Source of the DNA: Esteya vermicola
Taxonomy: Eukaryota; Ascomycota; Sordariomycetes; Ophiostomatales; Ophiostomataceae
DNA length: 64,000 bases
NCBI GenBank assembly: GCA_002778215.1
Contig: PCDM01000018.1
Span: forward strand, 5,642,001 to 5,706,000
Reading direction: 5' to 3'
Shown here: in pieces, positions 19,901 to 29,612 of the stretch
Position numbering within the stretch: position 1 is the first letter of the stretch
Layout of the letters: every line of letters begins with the position of its first letter
Translations under genes and position numbers: made by a program
The notes under the pieces: model-generated
What the model was told of the DNA's origin: nothing
The model's input: the letters and a program-made list of their open reading frames with translations, nothing else
Databases searched by the model: none

Positions 19901-21935
19901 ACAGCCATGTCCTGGTCTGGGGTCTGTCTGTCTTTTTCCGCCCCATACCCCCTCTCCTTTTCACTTTTTTCATTCTTTTCACTGTCTTCATTCTTTTCAT
20001 TCTCGTCCCTCCCCAGAAGAGTGGAGCTGCTGCCCAGCCTCTCGTCCAGGGGCAGGCGAGATTCCGTCCAGGTATTCTGGCCGAGAAAAACACCGATACG
20101 CTGCACGGTGCCGTAGCAGACCATGACCTCCATGGCATGGGCCACGGCTTCCTGGATGCCGGCACTGACAATCTGAAAGAGCGTCATGGCCTCAAACGCC
20201 GTCACTGGTGTCAGCAGCTGACCCTCTTCTCGTCGGACCGTGGCACAGTGGACAGCCAGGCCCAGAGCCGGAAGCATCGTCAGAGAGGTGTAGGCTGAGA
20301 GTCAGCAGGCAAAGTGAAGAAGAAGAGAGCAGACTCACACAGAGTGACCAGAGAAATGAGCTGCAGCCGAAACGACTTGGACAGGCGGATCTCGGCCGTA
20401 CGCTCGCGGGTGAGCGTGCGGTCGACGGCCTGCGTGGCGCCCATCTGCTTGATGCTCTTGATGCCCTTGAGCATCTGCACGGTCTTGTGCAGGCGCTTCT
20501 CAATGGCCTCCATCCAGACTTTCTGGTACTGGCTGGCCCGGCCCGACCAGTAGCCGGCGAGCAGCAGCGAGCTGCCAATGAGGGCGAGCGTCACGAGCGT
20601 CGTGATGCCGAGCTGGGCCGCCACCAGCCAGAGCCCGATACCGACAGCGGCCAGGCTGGCCCAGGCGTCGTGCAGCTTGCGGATGCCCTGCTGCACGCGC
20701 TCCATGTCGGCCGTCATCATGGTGGTGCTGGTGTCCTTGGCGTCGACGGCGACGCGGTCGAGGTCGAGCGAGTGGCTGTAGATGCGGAGGGCGAGGTCGG
20801 CGCGGATGACGGTGGCGGCGCGGGCCGCCTTTTGTTCGTAGAGCGAGGAGGTGAACTGGCGGTTAGATGAGAGGAGAAGAGAGGAGAAGAGAGAAAAAAC
20901 TCACGGCAATTCCATAATAGACCAGGGCATAGGCAGCCACGAGACCGCTGCCTTTGCGGAGGCGGTTGTCGTCTTGAGGATCCGAGGCAAAATCAATGGC
21001 ACGGCGGACGAGAAAAGGCTGGGCAAAGGCGAGAGCCAGGAAGCAGAGGCGGGGCAGAATGGGGTCCAAGAGTTCGTGGCGGTGGGCACAAAAGAGAGTC
21101 CAGGCGAGGTTCGTGTTTTCGTTCTTGTTCTTGTTCTTGTTCCTGTTGTTCTTGCTCTCCTCCTCCTCCTCCAGCGTGCCTGTCAAGAGACTGCTGTGGA
21201 TGTGAAAGAGATGACGGGCCTGCAGCGGCACGCGGAAGCCTGTCCAGAAGACGGGCAGCATGCGCAGCATAAAGGCACGCTCGACGATGCCGTTGCTCTC
21301 CTCGGGGGCATCACAGAGGCCGCGCTCATACGTCAGGGCACACTTCCACAGCAGCTCGAGCACGAGGGCGCCGACCTTGGAGGCAGCCAGCACGATGAGC
21401 GCAAGGGCCGGGCGGTGTCCGTCGCGCATGCGCCAGAGCGTGCGGGCCCTCAGGACGTCCATGGGGATGGTCGCCAGCAGGTAGAGCACGAGGACCGAGG
21501 ACGTCTGCACGACACGGCGGTGGGTGGCATAGGAGAGGCAGGCGAGCAGGGCCGTCCCGAGGACGCCGAGGCAGCCGGCTGCCAGAGACGCTCGCGTGCG
21601 CACGTTGCTGCGGGCCAGGGCGAGAAAGGCCACCTGAGTGGCCAGCATGGCCGTCCATGCCGTCTGCTGGTCAGACAAAAAAAAAGTCTGGTGATGAGCG
21701 ACAGATATCAGAGAGGACTTGCCAGTTTCAGGGGAAGCAGACGGCCTCTCTTGACGAGGGCGCGACTGTGCCACAGCTGTGCGATGCGCACGGCAGCCAG
21801 GCTGCTGGCGAGGCATAGAGGCAGGATAAAGAGGATCGTCTCCTCAAACAGCAGCGTAAAATCAAAGTCGGTATCGCAGCCGCGGACAATGGGGCCAAAC
21901 TGGTCTTCGACGGCGATGAGGCAGTCGGGCGACAT
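16998..21935 (-). CDS. ABCC (MRP-type) full transporter with N-terminal TMD0
   Basis: ATP-driven exporter of the MRP family, about 1474 aa. Ten exons were traced with consistent phase (descending): 21935-21723, 21666-20905, 20855-20339, 20294-19459, 19388-19226, 19172-18846, 18778-18583, 18518-17706, 17643-17269, 17220-16998. A TMD0-type block at the N-terminus precedes TMD1. NBD1 has Walker A GPTGSGKST, signature LSGGQK and Walker B VVVLDD (Asp, not Glu, as catalytic base); its H-loop His is lost (LLATSSLKYLP). NBD2 has Walker A GRTGSGKST, split by an intron and restored by splicing, signature LSHGQ, Walker B VVLMDEPTSH and switch His in CISHQVD. Asymmetric sites are usual in ABCC. Intron 1 appears to be GC-AG. 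Likely cargo is conjugated or anionic xenobiotics at plasma or vacuolar membrane; the substrate is unknown. Confidence 0.9.
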
Positions 21936-22242
21936 CTTGTCAGGGTGCTGATTTCAGGACAAGGGAAATCAGCATGAGAAGAAGGTGATTCTGCGACTAC
22001 ATAAGAGGAGACACGAGGAACAAGCACGTGTGCCGGGGCAATCCTGCATACGGCCCAGTCGTCGTAGTCGGGCAGATGTTGAGCCGTTCTAGTCTCCCCA
22101 TCGCCCGATGCTACTGTATTCCATCCACCGCCTGGGGCTGTTTTTTTTACTCGTACATCCTACATATGGTACATACATACTCGTACATAAAAATAAATCA
22201 TCCAGCATCCATCCATGTCCCAACGTCTTTTCATCTCAAATA
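21936..22242. other. Spacer upstream of the ABCC gene
   Basis: This holds the ABCC promoter on the minus strand and the 3' flank of the 2EXR gene. It contains repeated ACTCGTACAT words (about 22150-22190). No gene is seen. Confidence 0.5.
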
Positions 22243-23157
22243 TTACTCGTAGGCGCTTCTCAACCTTGCCATAAAAGCATCCACCTCCCGATCGAATTCA
22301 TCGACGAGTTCTTGGTCTCTCACATGGCGTTCCCTCTGCTGCTGGCCCAGGTTGTCCAGGAAGCAGGGATGCAGGACACGTTCCAGCTCTGCCATCATCT
22401 CTTCCCCTCCATTCTTGAAGGAGAGGAGTTCCTCCTCCTTTTCCCGGACGCGCGTCGCAACGTACCTCGACTCGCGGCATGCGCCGAACAGTCCAGAGTT
22501 TCCACCATGCAACATGTGCTTGACGTACGGGATGCTCTGGAAATGGTAAGACAGGACGGCGAGATGGGCACAGGGCGGCGGTAGTATGGCAGCCTCCCAG
22601 ATGGCCAACCGGAGCTCGGCCGGCAGCTGGCCAAACTGGGGAAAGGCGGGCCGCCTCGTCCAGACGACCTGGGACAACGTCTTGGTGACGGGCGTGGCAC
22701 ACCTCGTCCAGCCCAGCTCCTCCAGGGACGAGCGAGAGTCCAGGCTGCGGCCTGGATCCAGCGAGATGACGCCCACGAGCTCTGCCTGGAGGATGCGGAA
22801 GCAATTCAGGATCACCACGCGGTACTGGGCATAGAGCTCGTCGGCTTGCCGGAGAAGCTGGTGAGCCGACTCGGTCCTTTTGCGGCTGCATGCCAAGAGT
22901 TTGCAGATGTTCTGGGCCGACGGTTTCCGGTGGCGATGGTCTCTTTGGCTGGGTGAGAATGTCCGCTGGGCGTCGAATTCGTCCATTTCTCGAAGGGACG
23001 CCAAAAGTCTCTCATACCCCCGGTCGACTTGTTGGTGAGAATGGACAATGTTCAAGCCATGCTGCTTGGTCAAGGCACAAAATTTAGCCATGCTCTCTCG
23101 TTGCGCATATTTCCAGAGAGTATCGGCGTTCCGGCACACGATTATAGTTGGGTCCAT
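22243..23157 (-). CDS. 2EXR-domain protein (fungal F-box-like family)
   Basis: An intronless 304-aa protein starting MDPTIIVCRNADTLWKYAQ. The centre carries FPQFGQLPAELRLAIWEAA, the hallmark start of the fungal 2EXR domain, followed by a hydrophobic stretch and HGGNSGLFGACRESRYVA, the C-terminal part of that domain (CRESR). The N-terminal 120 residues look helical and charged. The open frame extends 68 codons further upstream, but that part is encoded by a GAGGTGAAAAGTA tandem repeat and is low complexity, so ATG 23157 is preferred. 2EXR proteins are abundant in ascomycetes and lack a defined biochemical role. It is divergent from the decayed NTPase gene at 23586. Confidence 0.75.
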   Translation of the reverse strand: MDPTIIVCRNADTLWKYAQRESMAKFCALTKQHGLNIVHSHQQVDRGYERLLASLREMDEFDAQRTFSPSQRDHRHRKPSAQNICKLLACSRKRTESAHQLLRQADELYAQYRVVILNCFRILQAELVGVISLDPGRSLDSRSSLEELGWTRCATPVTKTLSQVVWTRRPAFPQFGQLPAELRLAIWEAAILPPPCAHLAVLSYHFQSIPYVKHMLHGGNSGLFGACRESRYVATRVREKEEELLSFKNGGEEMMAELERVLHPCFLDNLGQQQRERHVRDQELVDEFDREVDAFMARLRSAYE

Positions 23158-23585
23158 GGTGGGCTGCGAGATGAGAAGCAGAGGTGAAAAGTAGAGGTGA
23201 AAAGTAGAGGGGAAAAGTAGAGAGGGGAAAAGTAGAGAAACGAAAGAATAAACACGGTAAAAAGATGACTTTGATCGGGAGAAAATAAAAAAAGGCCACA
23301 AGTTAGGGCATTCTGTTGGTGGTAATGACATGTGTTCCTCATGTCGTCCCTCCTTTTTCATACTGTATCCATCTCACATACTGCGAATGCTTCTGCACAT
23401 TCATACTGTACTCCCAACTCTGGCTATATTTCCACACGATTACACGGAATCGTTAGTCAGATTTCTCTTGTTTACGAATGAGTCATCGTCTGAACTCTGA
23501 TTCCATGACGAGGTGATAAAATATTTTTTCACTTCAAAAAATAGGCAACCACTCTTGCCAAAGCAAACAACAAACTGCTCTCGAC
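23158..23585. other. Divergent spacer between 2EXR gene and NTPase pseudogene
   Basis: This 428-bp promoter region holds the GAGGTGAAAAGTA repeat near the 2EXR start. The rest is AT-richer with no recognised element. Confidence 0.5.
23181..23238 (+). repeat. Tandem repeat GAGGTGAAAAGTA, four imperfect units
   Basis: Units of 13-15 bp (GAGGTGAAAAGTA twice, then GAGGGGAAAAGTA and GAGAGGGGAAAAGTA) lie just upstream of the 2EXR start. On the minus strand they read as CT-rich leader DNA. Confidence 0.85.
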
Positions 23586-26080
23586 ATGGAAGCTCTCATT
23601 CAACAACGATATGACGAGTAGGGCAGCCAAGTTGACTTTCTGTCATGGCTGAAGCGACTTGCAGAACTCGAATTACGACAAGCCATTTTCTTTCTGAAAC
23701 CAAGCAGCGGGCCATCAGTGGACTGGGATGCAGCAGTAGAAGCATGTCAAGGAGACGAGGGCATGTCGTTCTTCATGCACCTCGCCACGATAGCGGGCAA
23801 GCCCTCCATCATGGGTGAACTGCAAACCAAGAAAACGATAGAATCCCTCCTCCAGCAGTTTCAGGGACGCTTTCCAGTCACGGGCTGCAGTGCAGAGGAA
23901 CCTGCCTGGGAGGAGTTCCCGTTCGACAAGGAGGTGGCCATGAATGCGTTTGAGCGTCCAGAAGCACCACGCCGCGATGGAAGCCTCGCCAGCTCTTCTC
24001 CTCTGCACCACGTTCAGCAGCAGCGCCAAGAGTACTACCGGGGCAGAACCAGCTCTGGTACATAGCACCATACACGTCGCTGGTGTGCCCCTCGGGGATG
24101 GGCAAGAGCTTTGCCGTCCAGCAGCTGGCTAGGCAACACCACTGCTGGGTCGTGTACGTGTGCCTGCCCAACAAGAATACGCACCCTGTGCCAGCACCCA
24201 ACAAGGCCATGCGGCTGGACCATATTCAGCGTATGGAAGAAGCCGAGGCGTATTGGATGCAGTTCCTCCGCGTGATCATCGCCCTCGTGGACGCAGCAGC
24301 AAGCTCTGGCATCCATCCGGGGCTGCTCTTCAAGATGCAGACGGACGCCGCGTCCCGTCTGCCAGCCCGTCTCGGAGACCTCTACGAGACGCAACTCGGC
24401 GGATCCGCCCTGCAAGCCAAAGTGAGCGGCGCTCTCGTCGCCAGCCTCTCGGCTTTTCCTGGCCAGCACTCTCACTCTGGCCCATCTGCGCCGTCCTCCG
24501 CGACGGCACCTATGAACATTCTCTTTTGCCTCGACGAGGCCCGACTTCTCCTGGACCAGGGCCCCCATCAGGTCCTCTTCAAGGGTCTGTGGTACGCCTT
24601 GAGGGAGTGCCGGGAAAGCATCGCCCGTCAAAGCTTTGCCTTGCTGCTGGACACATCAACCCAAGTGTCCAGCTTTCGCCCACCAAGAGTGGATGGCCCC
24701 TACCAAACAGGTCTACTGCCCTCCCTCTTCCGGCTGCTCACGTGGGATATCGTGATGCGCTCTTCAACCGATGCTCAGAATTGGTTAAATAGTGCCATTG
24801 GCCAGGAACGTCAGGAAGCAGATTCGGACACGCGGGTCACCCTCCAGGCTGGGCCGGATAGATCCCTGCCCTTCAAGATACATCTATACAGCTTGGGCAG
24901 GCCTCTGTGGGGCTCCATCATAGCCACTGCCAGAGAAAGTGCCATGGCACAAAACCCAGGCCAGGATGCCATCCATTGGGGATGGAACGCTATCGAAGTG
25001 GCACAGAGATTGGCACTTGCCAAGGTTTCCGGCAAATTCGATAAGAACCACTGTCTCGCCCTACTCTTGTTCCGTCTCGATTTCGACGTCACCGACGAGA
25101 CGTTAGCCAGCGACCTTGTCGCAAACTGGATGCGGTACATTGTTAAGGAAGACAGCGCCCATATTGAAACCATGCAGCCCAGCGAGCCTATTCTGGCTGT
25201 GGCTTCCAGGACTACTCTTCTCCGAAAGAGGGAGAACTGGGAACGAGCATTGCAGCTCTTTTACAGCGAGTATGGACGCGGAGTAGGGACTGCTAATAAG
25301 AGAGACACTACCAAGACGGTCATGTCGCTCCTGCTACTGCTAGCAGTGGACGAGGGGATCCAAAAGACCCAGATGGGTGAGCCGCCAGATACGATTTCGC
25401 TGGCCGAGTTTTTGCGCTGTCTTGTCGGACCACTGCCGGATGATGACGAAAATCTGCCGGGCATGATTCATCTTACCCACATCGGGCGATATCACGGCAA
25501 CACCACGATCCAAACAAACCACCTTCGCCACGCATTTCTGGCTGGTCAAGGCTGGATGCTGGATGAAAATTCCGGTGCGGACCTGCTCATACCTGTATGG
25601 GATCCCGCAACAAAATGCATCGGAGCCCTTCTCGTGCAGGCAAAGAATCGGGAACGGCCACCCACCATCACGCCACAGATGAAACTGAATGCCCGCATTT
25701 CCTTTGAGCAAGCATTGAACAGTATGCCGATGCTGCAGGACGGACCAGTCTATGGACTTTTTTCCGAGTTGCACCCGTCTCATCTGGATGACTATGAAGC
25801 AACAGAGTGGCTGCCACCGCCAGACGAGCACACGACACAGGCATCTGCACAGGCACGAGCCGAGCCACGGCGCATCGTGGCGACCACAGGCTTTGATGCA
25901 TCTGTCTTTCCCGTCTTGGCCCACAGCAGGGGCGTCGATGAGAGTCTTTATTCGATACTTATTCGGGAAATGGAACATATGGAGAGTGTGTCGCAGGAGC
26001 TGCGGCCTCTCGTTCACACGCGAGACGGAACTAGCAGCAGGGTGAAAGTATCAGGACCCACGCCTACTGTCACGTGGTGA
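23586..26080 (+). pseudogene. Decayed Crinkler/RHS-like P-loop NTPase plus PD-(D/E)XK-like nuclease
   Basis: The reading starts at ATG 23586 but meets TAG at 23619-23621. The same frame then continues with protein-like sequence (VDFLSWLKRLAELELRQ) to about 24000, where the homology moves to another frame with no canonical intron in between. From about 24050 a 665-codon frame is intact to TGA 26080. It has IAPYTSLVCPSGMGKSF (P-loop), NILFCLDEARLLL (Walker B-like), and near its C-terminus SGADLLIPVWDP plus GALLVQAKNRE, matching the D...(E/Q)xK core of restriction-endonuclease-fold domains. This NTPase-nuclease pairing characterises Crinkler/RHS-type eukaryotic proteins. The stop fits a CAG to TAG change. 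Whether the intact C-terminal part is still expressed is unknown. A misjudged intron could mimic the frame change, but not the stop. Confidence 0.65.
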
Positions 26081-26513
26081 GGGCTAGCCTTCGCCTATAT
26101 ATATAGCTTGTGAGAGTCTGCCTCGCAGTCTCCCTTCGTCCATAGAATCCAGAGATCTATGTCCTCCTTCCCTTGCCTCTACTCTTTCGTCAGTATAGCC
26201 TTCGTCAAATCCAGAGACCTATGTCCCCCTTCCCTTGCCTCTACTCCGTCCGTATAGCCTTCGTCAATATTACGTGAACTTAAATATGGGGCATAACGAG
26301 CTCATAAAATACGCTAGTTACTAATACTATTTTAATCACGTGATCCGGTTTCAGGCGAGCTCTGCTACTGCGTAATAATCCATTTGAGCAACGTAGGCTG
26401 CACACAGAAACGCGTCACTGTGCCCTCTTGTCGAAAGCAACCACCCCGCCAGCCTTCCTTCTCCTTCTCCCATCTTTCCACATCCACGCCCTCTTCCCAA
26501 CGGCTTCATCGAA
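26081..26513. other. Spacer and promoter of proteasome beta5
   Basis: This contains the two-copy direct repeat, an AT-rich middle and a CT-rich tract directly upstream of the proteasome ATG at 26514. No proteasome-type control element was recognised. Confidence 0.5.
26146..26266 (+). repeat. Two-copy direct repeat, about 60 bp, after the NTPase pseudogene
   Basis: Copy 1 (26146-26207) and copy 2 (26208-26266) both run from AATCCAGAGA to AGCCTTCGTCA, share TTCCCTTGCCTCTACTC and differ at a few positions plus a 3-base indel. They are head to tail with no spacer. Confidence 0.9.
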
Positions 26514-27441
26514 ATGGATACGCTCGTAGCCCGCTACAGCCGGCCGGCCTACCGGCAGCAAGAGGACTTTTCCGAGCAAGAAGAGCTGGAATACGAAGAT
26601 TCCATGCCCGGTCTCTCCTTCAAGTTTGCTCTGCCGCCCATTGCTCAGGTCTGCCTCTCCAGCTCCGGTCTAGCTCCTCCCCAGCTTCTCTTCTGCCTCT
26701 GCTCACCCTTTCTCTTTCTAGCCCTCCGCATGGCTCCGCGCAGCCACAGACGACCGGTCGAACCCGAGCTGCCCCATCAAGATTGCCCACGGCACCACGA
26801 CCCTCGGCTTCCGCTTCAAGGGCGGCATCATCGTGGCCACTGACTCGCGAGCCACCGCCGGCAACTGGATTGCCTCGCAGACGGTCAAGAAAGTCATTGA
26901 GATCAACAGCTGCCTGCTCGGCACCATGGCTGGCGGCGCCGCCGACTGCCAGTACTGGCTCGCCTGGCTCGGCCGCGAGTGCCGCCTGCACGAGCTCCGA
27001 CACAAGCGACGCATCTCCGTGGCCGCCGCCTCCAAGATCCTCGCCAACCTCGTCTACAGCTACAAGGGCATGGGCCTCTCCATGGGCACCATGTGTGCCG
27101 GCGTCACGGCCGAGGAGGGCCCGGCGCTGTACTACATCGACTCGGATGGCACGCGTCTTGCTGGCAACCTGTTCTGCGTCGGATCCGGCCAGACCTTTGC
27201 CTACGGCGTGCTCGACGCCGAGTACCGCTACGACCTCTCGGACGAGGACGCCCTGGAGCTCGGCCGCCGCAGCATCCTCGCCGCCACGCACCGCGACGCC
27301 TACTCGGGTGGCTTCATCAACCTCTACCACGTCAAGGAGGAGGGCTGGGTCAAGCACGGCTTCAACGACACCAACCCCATCTTCTGGAAGACGAAGCTGG
27401 AAAAGGGCGAGTTCACCAACGTCACGAGCGCCCTAGAGTAG
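26514..27441 (+). CDS. PRE2: 20S proteasome subunit beta type-5 (Pre2/PSMB5), chymotrypsin-like
   Basis: Catalytic beta-ring subunit of the 20S core particle, chymotrypsin-like activity. Exons 26514-26648 and 26722-27441 give 284 aa, joined in phase (PPIAQ then PSAWLRAATD). A 69-residue propeptide ends in HG, followed by TTTLGF, so the mature Thr1 nucleophile is Thr70 of the precursor. Asp17 (ATDSR) and Lys33 (TVKK) are at the expected mature positions, as is SRATAG. GTMAGGAADCQYW and the HRDAYSGG region match the beta5 family. The intron donor is GTCTGC and the acceptor TTTCTAG. It converges with the Qri7 gene, leaving 206 bp between stops. Identification as beta5 rather than beta5i-like or beta1/2 rests on the TTTLxF start and the overall sequence. 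Confidence 0.96.
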
Positions 27442-27647
27442 GGCGGAACTGGAGAAGAAAATGGCTCTAGTAGAGTAGCATATGGATAAGATAAGCAAAT
27501 GAATGATTTGGCATCATGGCTCTTTTCTTTCCTGTTCTTTTTTTTTCCTTTTGCATTTGCCGCATTCTGTAATCATACAACCCAAGCTTGTTTTTCTACA
27601 GTCTATCCGCAATATAGTATCCGTCGTCTTTGCCTCTCTAGTCTACT

Positions 27648-29222
27648 TCATTCTTGCCGCTTCCAGCCAGGAGCTCCCAGAATCCCCCCCTCCTCTACCC
27701 CATCCATGGGCCACCGCCGCAGCGGCAGCACGTCCAGGTCCGTCTGCCAGCCGGCCTCGTACATCTCCATGCCTGCCCAGGCAATCATGGCCGCATTGTC
27801 CGTGCACAGAGCCGGCGGTGGCGCCACCAGCGGCACATGGCCAAAGCCGCGCACATCCAGCGCCGACCGCAGCACGTGGCGTAGAAAGCCGTTGCTGGCC
27901 ACTCCACCCGATACGACGAGACACGTTGGCGGCGGCAGCGGTGGCATGGCACCAGATCCGGCCGTCTCGTCTCGGCGGCCACCGCCCTCCAGTGCCAGCA
28001 GCAGGCGGCTGGCGATATGCTCAAAAGCGAGCTGCATCGTGGCGCGGGCTAGCAGCCGTCTGTCAAGAAGAGAGGCAGAACTGGTAGAACTGGCAGAATT
28101 GGTGGCCATGGCCAGCTTCTGCACAGACCCGTTGAGCCCGGAAAAGTCGTACCGCAGCACCTTGCGCAGCACATCCATCCCCAGCGGCGCCTCGATCCGC
28201 CATCCCTCGTCCGACTCGAACGGCATCATCTCGTCCCGCCGGCGAGCCGGATACGTATAGCCAAGGTAGTCCTGCTGCTTGTCCTTCTCCTCCGCCGGCC
28301 CCGCCTCCTCTGCCTCGGGGAAAGCAAAGGTCTCCAGCAGGCGTCCGTACGGCAAGCTGCGCCCGGCCGCCGCCTCGGCCTCGGCAATATAGCCAGCCGG
28401 CAGGATGGCCCGCGCACACTTGTCGAGCAGGTCGCCGACAGCAATGTTGGCGGCGGCGGCCACGACGCGGTGGTCGGTCAGCGTCTGCGAGTGCACGAGC
28501 AGGGTGTGGCCGCCCGACACGAGCAGGGAGAGGTAGGGCAAGCACGGACCGAGACTCGACGGATCTGGCCGCCACTCCATCGCCGACACGAGCCGCGGCG
28601 TCAGGGCGTGCGCCTGCATGTGGTGCACGCCCACCAGCGGCACGCCCCAGGCCACGGCGAGCCCTTTGGCCACGGAGAGCCCGACCGCCAGCGACGCCGC
28701 CATGCCGGGGCCGCGCGTGACCGAGACAAAGTCGGGGCGGCCACCACTGGTGCCGGCCGAGGAAGAAGACAAGCCTGGTGCCTCGGGCAGCGCGGCCACG
28801 GCTCGCTGCACGAGCGGCGCCAGCACGGCCGTGTGCGACTCGGCGGCCGTCAGCGGATGGATGCCGCCAAAGGCCCGGTTGTCGGCGGTGATGCGCTCTT
28901 CAAAGAGGAGACGGGCACGGCCACCACGATGGGTAGGCTCACGGAAACGAGGCACGTCCTCTTCTGGCCCCCTGCCTCCCTCGCACCTCTCCTTCTCCAA
29001 CACCGCCACGCACGTGTCGTCGCATGATGTCTCGATGGCCAGAGTCACCAGGCTATCTGGCCATCGTCTGGGCTTGGGGGCAGGAGTCGTGGACGTAAAC
29101 CTCGTGCACTGCCTCTGCCGGCCCCATAATCCGAGACGAAGAGCTGTCGCTGCTGGTGTCGCTCCAAGTGAGAGCTGCAGGAGAGACAGCTTCTGCCTCA
29201 GATTCGATCTGCATGCCCTCAT
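27648..29222 (-). CDS. QRI7: Mitochondrial tRNA N6-threonylcarbamoyladenosine transferase (Qri7/OSGEPL1, TsaD family)
   Basis: Transfers threonylcarbamoyl to A37 of ANN-decoding mitochondrial tRNAs (t6A). Intronless, 524 aa. The first 45 residues are basic, serine/leucine-rich and free of acids, a good mitochondrial presequence (MRACRSNLRQKLSLLQ). The ASKHA core begins at LAIETSCDDTCVAVL. Then come VSVTRGPGMAASLAVG, the metal-binding HxxxH in VGVHHMQAHALT, LLVSGGHTLLV, VGDLLDKCAR and the distal CTDNAAMIAWAG carrying the conserved metal-ligand Asp. The presequence and length favour the mitochondrial Qri7 paralog over cytosolic Kae1. An insertion near residues 295-350 (acidic, EEAGPAEEKDKQQ) is longer than in bacterial TsaD. 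Old annotations call this family glycoprotease, which is misleading. Confidence 0.93.
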   Translation of the reverse strand: MRACRSNLRQKLSLLQLSLGATPAATALRLGLWGRQRQCTRFTSTTPAPKPRRWPDSLVTLAIETSCDDTCVAVLEKERCEGGRGPEEDVPRFREPTHRGGRARLLFEERITADNRAFGGIHPLTAAESHTAVLAPLVQRAVAALPEAPGLSSSSAGTSGGRPDFVSVTRGPGMAASLAVGLSVAKGLAVAWGVPLVGVHHMQAHALTPRLVSAMEWRPDPSSLGPCLPYLSLLVSGGHTLLVHSQTLTDHRVVAAAANIAVGDLLDKCARAILPAGYIAEAEAAAGRSLPYGRLLETFAFPEAEEAGPAEEKDKQQDYLGYTYPARRRDEMMPFESDEGWRIEAPLGMDVLRKVLRYDFSGLNGSVQKLAMATNSASSTSSASLLDRRLLARATMQLAFEHIASRLLLALEGGGRRDETAGSGAMPPLPPPTCLVVSGGVASNGFLRHVLRSALDVRGFGHVPLVAPPPALCTDNAAMIAWAGMEMYEAGWQTDLDVLPLRRWPMDGVEEGGILGAPGWKRQE

Positions 29223-29612
29223 TTGTCAAGAGAGCTAGAACATTGGAGCCCATTCAAAGGCATTCACCCGTTCTTTGATTCCTTCCGTTTCCTTTTCGGT
29301 CATCAGAGTGGAGGTGAAAAGCTTCAAATCTCTTCATGATATCACGTGATTGCAAGCCAGTCAACATCACTCTGATGCCCACGAGCAAATTAAGAGCATA
29401 GAATAAATAAATATAGCTCTAGCAGTACAGTGAAGTACCTACTTCTCTTCGAAAGGGTAATGTAGCTATCTTTACACTACGATCATGACAATAAAGATGA
29501 ATGTGGTTATTTTAACTCAATTAAACTATCCTAAAGAAACAAAATAAACGCCATTTATGCGAACCGCCCATATGCTAGTCATATCATATCCCTTTCCATC
29601 CTTCTTCATTCA
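29223..29612. other. Spacer upstream of QRI7
   Basis: AT-rich DNA between the QRI7 start and the stop of the next minus-strand gene. It should hold the QRI7 promoter; no motif is recognised. Confidence 0.5.

Noticed and set aside
20280..20340. Frameshifts breaking the ABCC gene into many frames
   Set aside because: Each break coincides with donor, branch and acceptor signals. Ten exons join with consistent phase and restore Walker A and other motifs.
1028..21935. A secondary-metabolite gene cluster
   Set aside because: P450 and transporters are present, but no polyketide synthase, NRPS, terpene synthase or pathway-specific zinc-cluster regulator was found.
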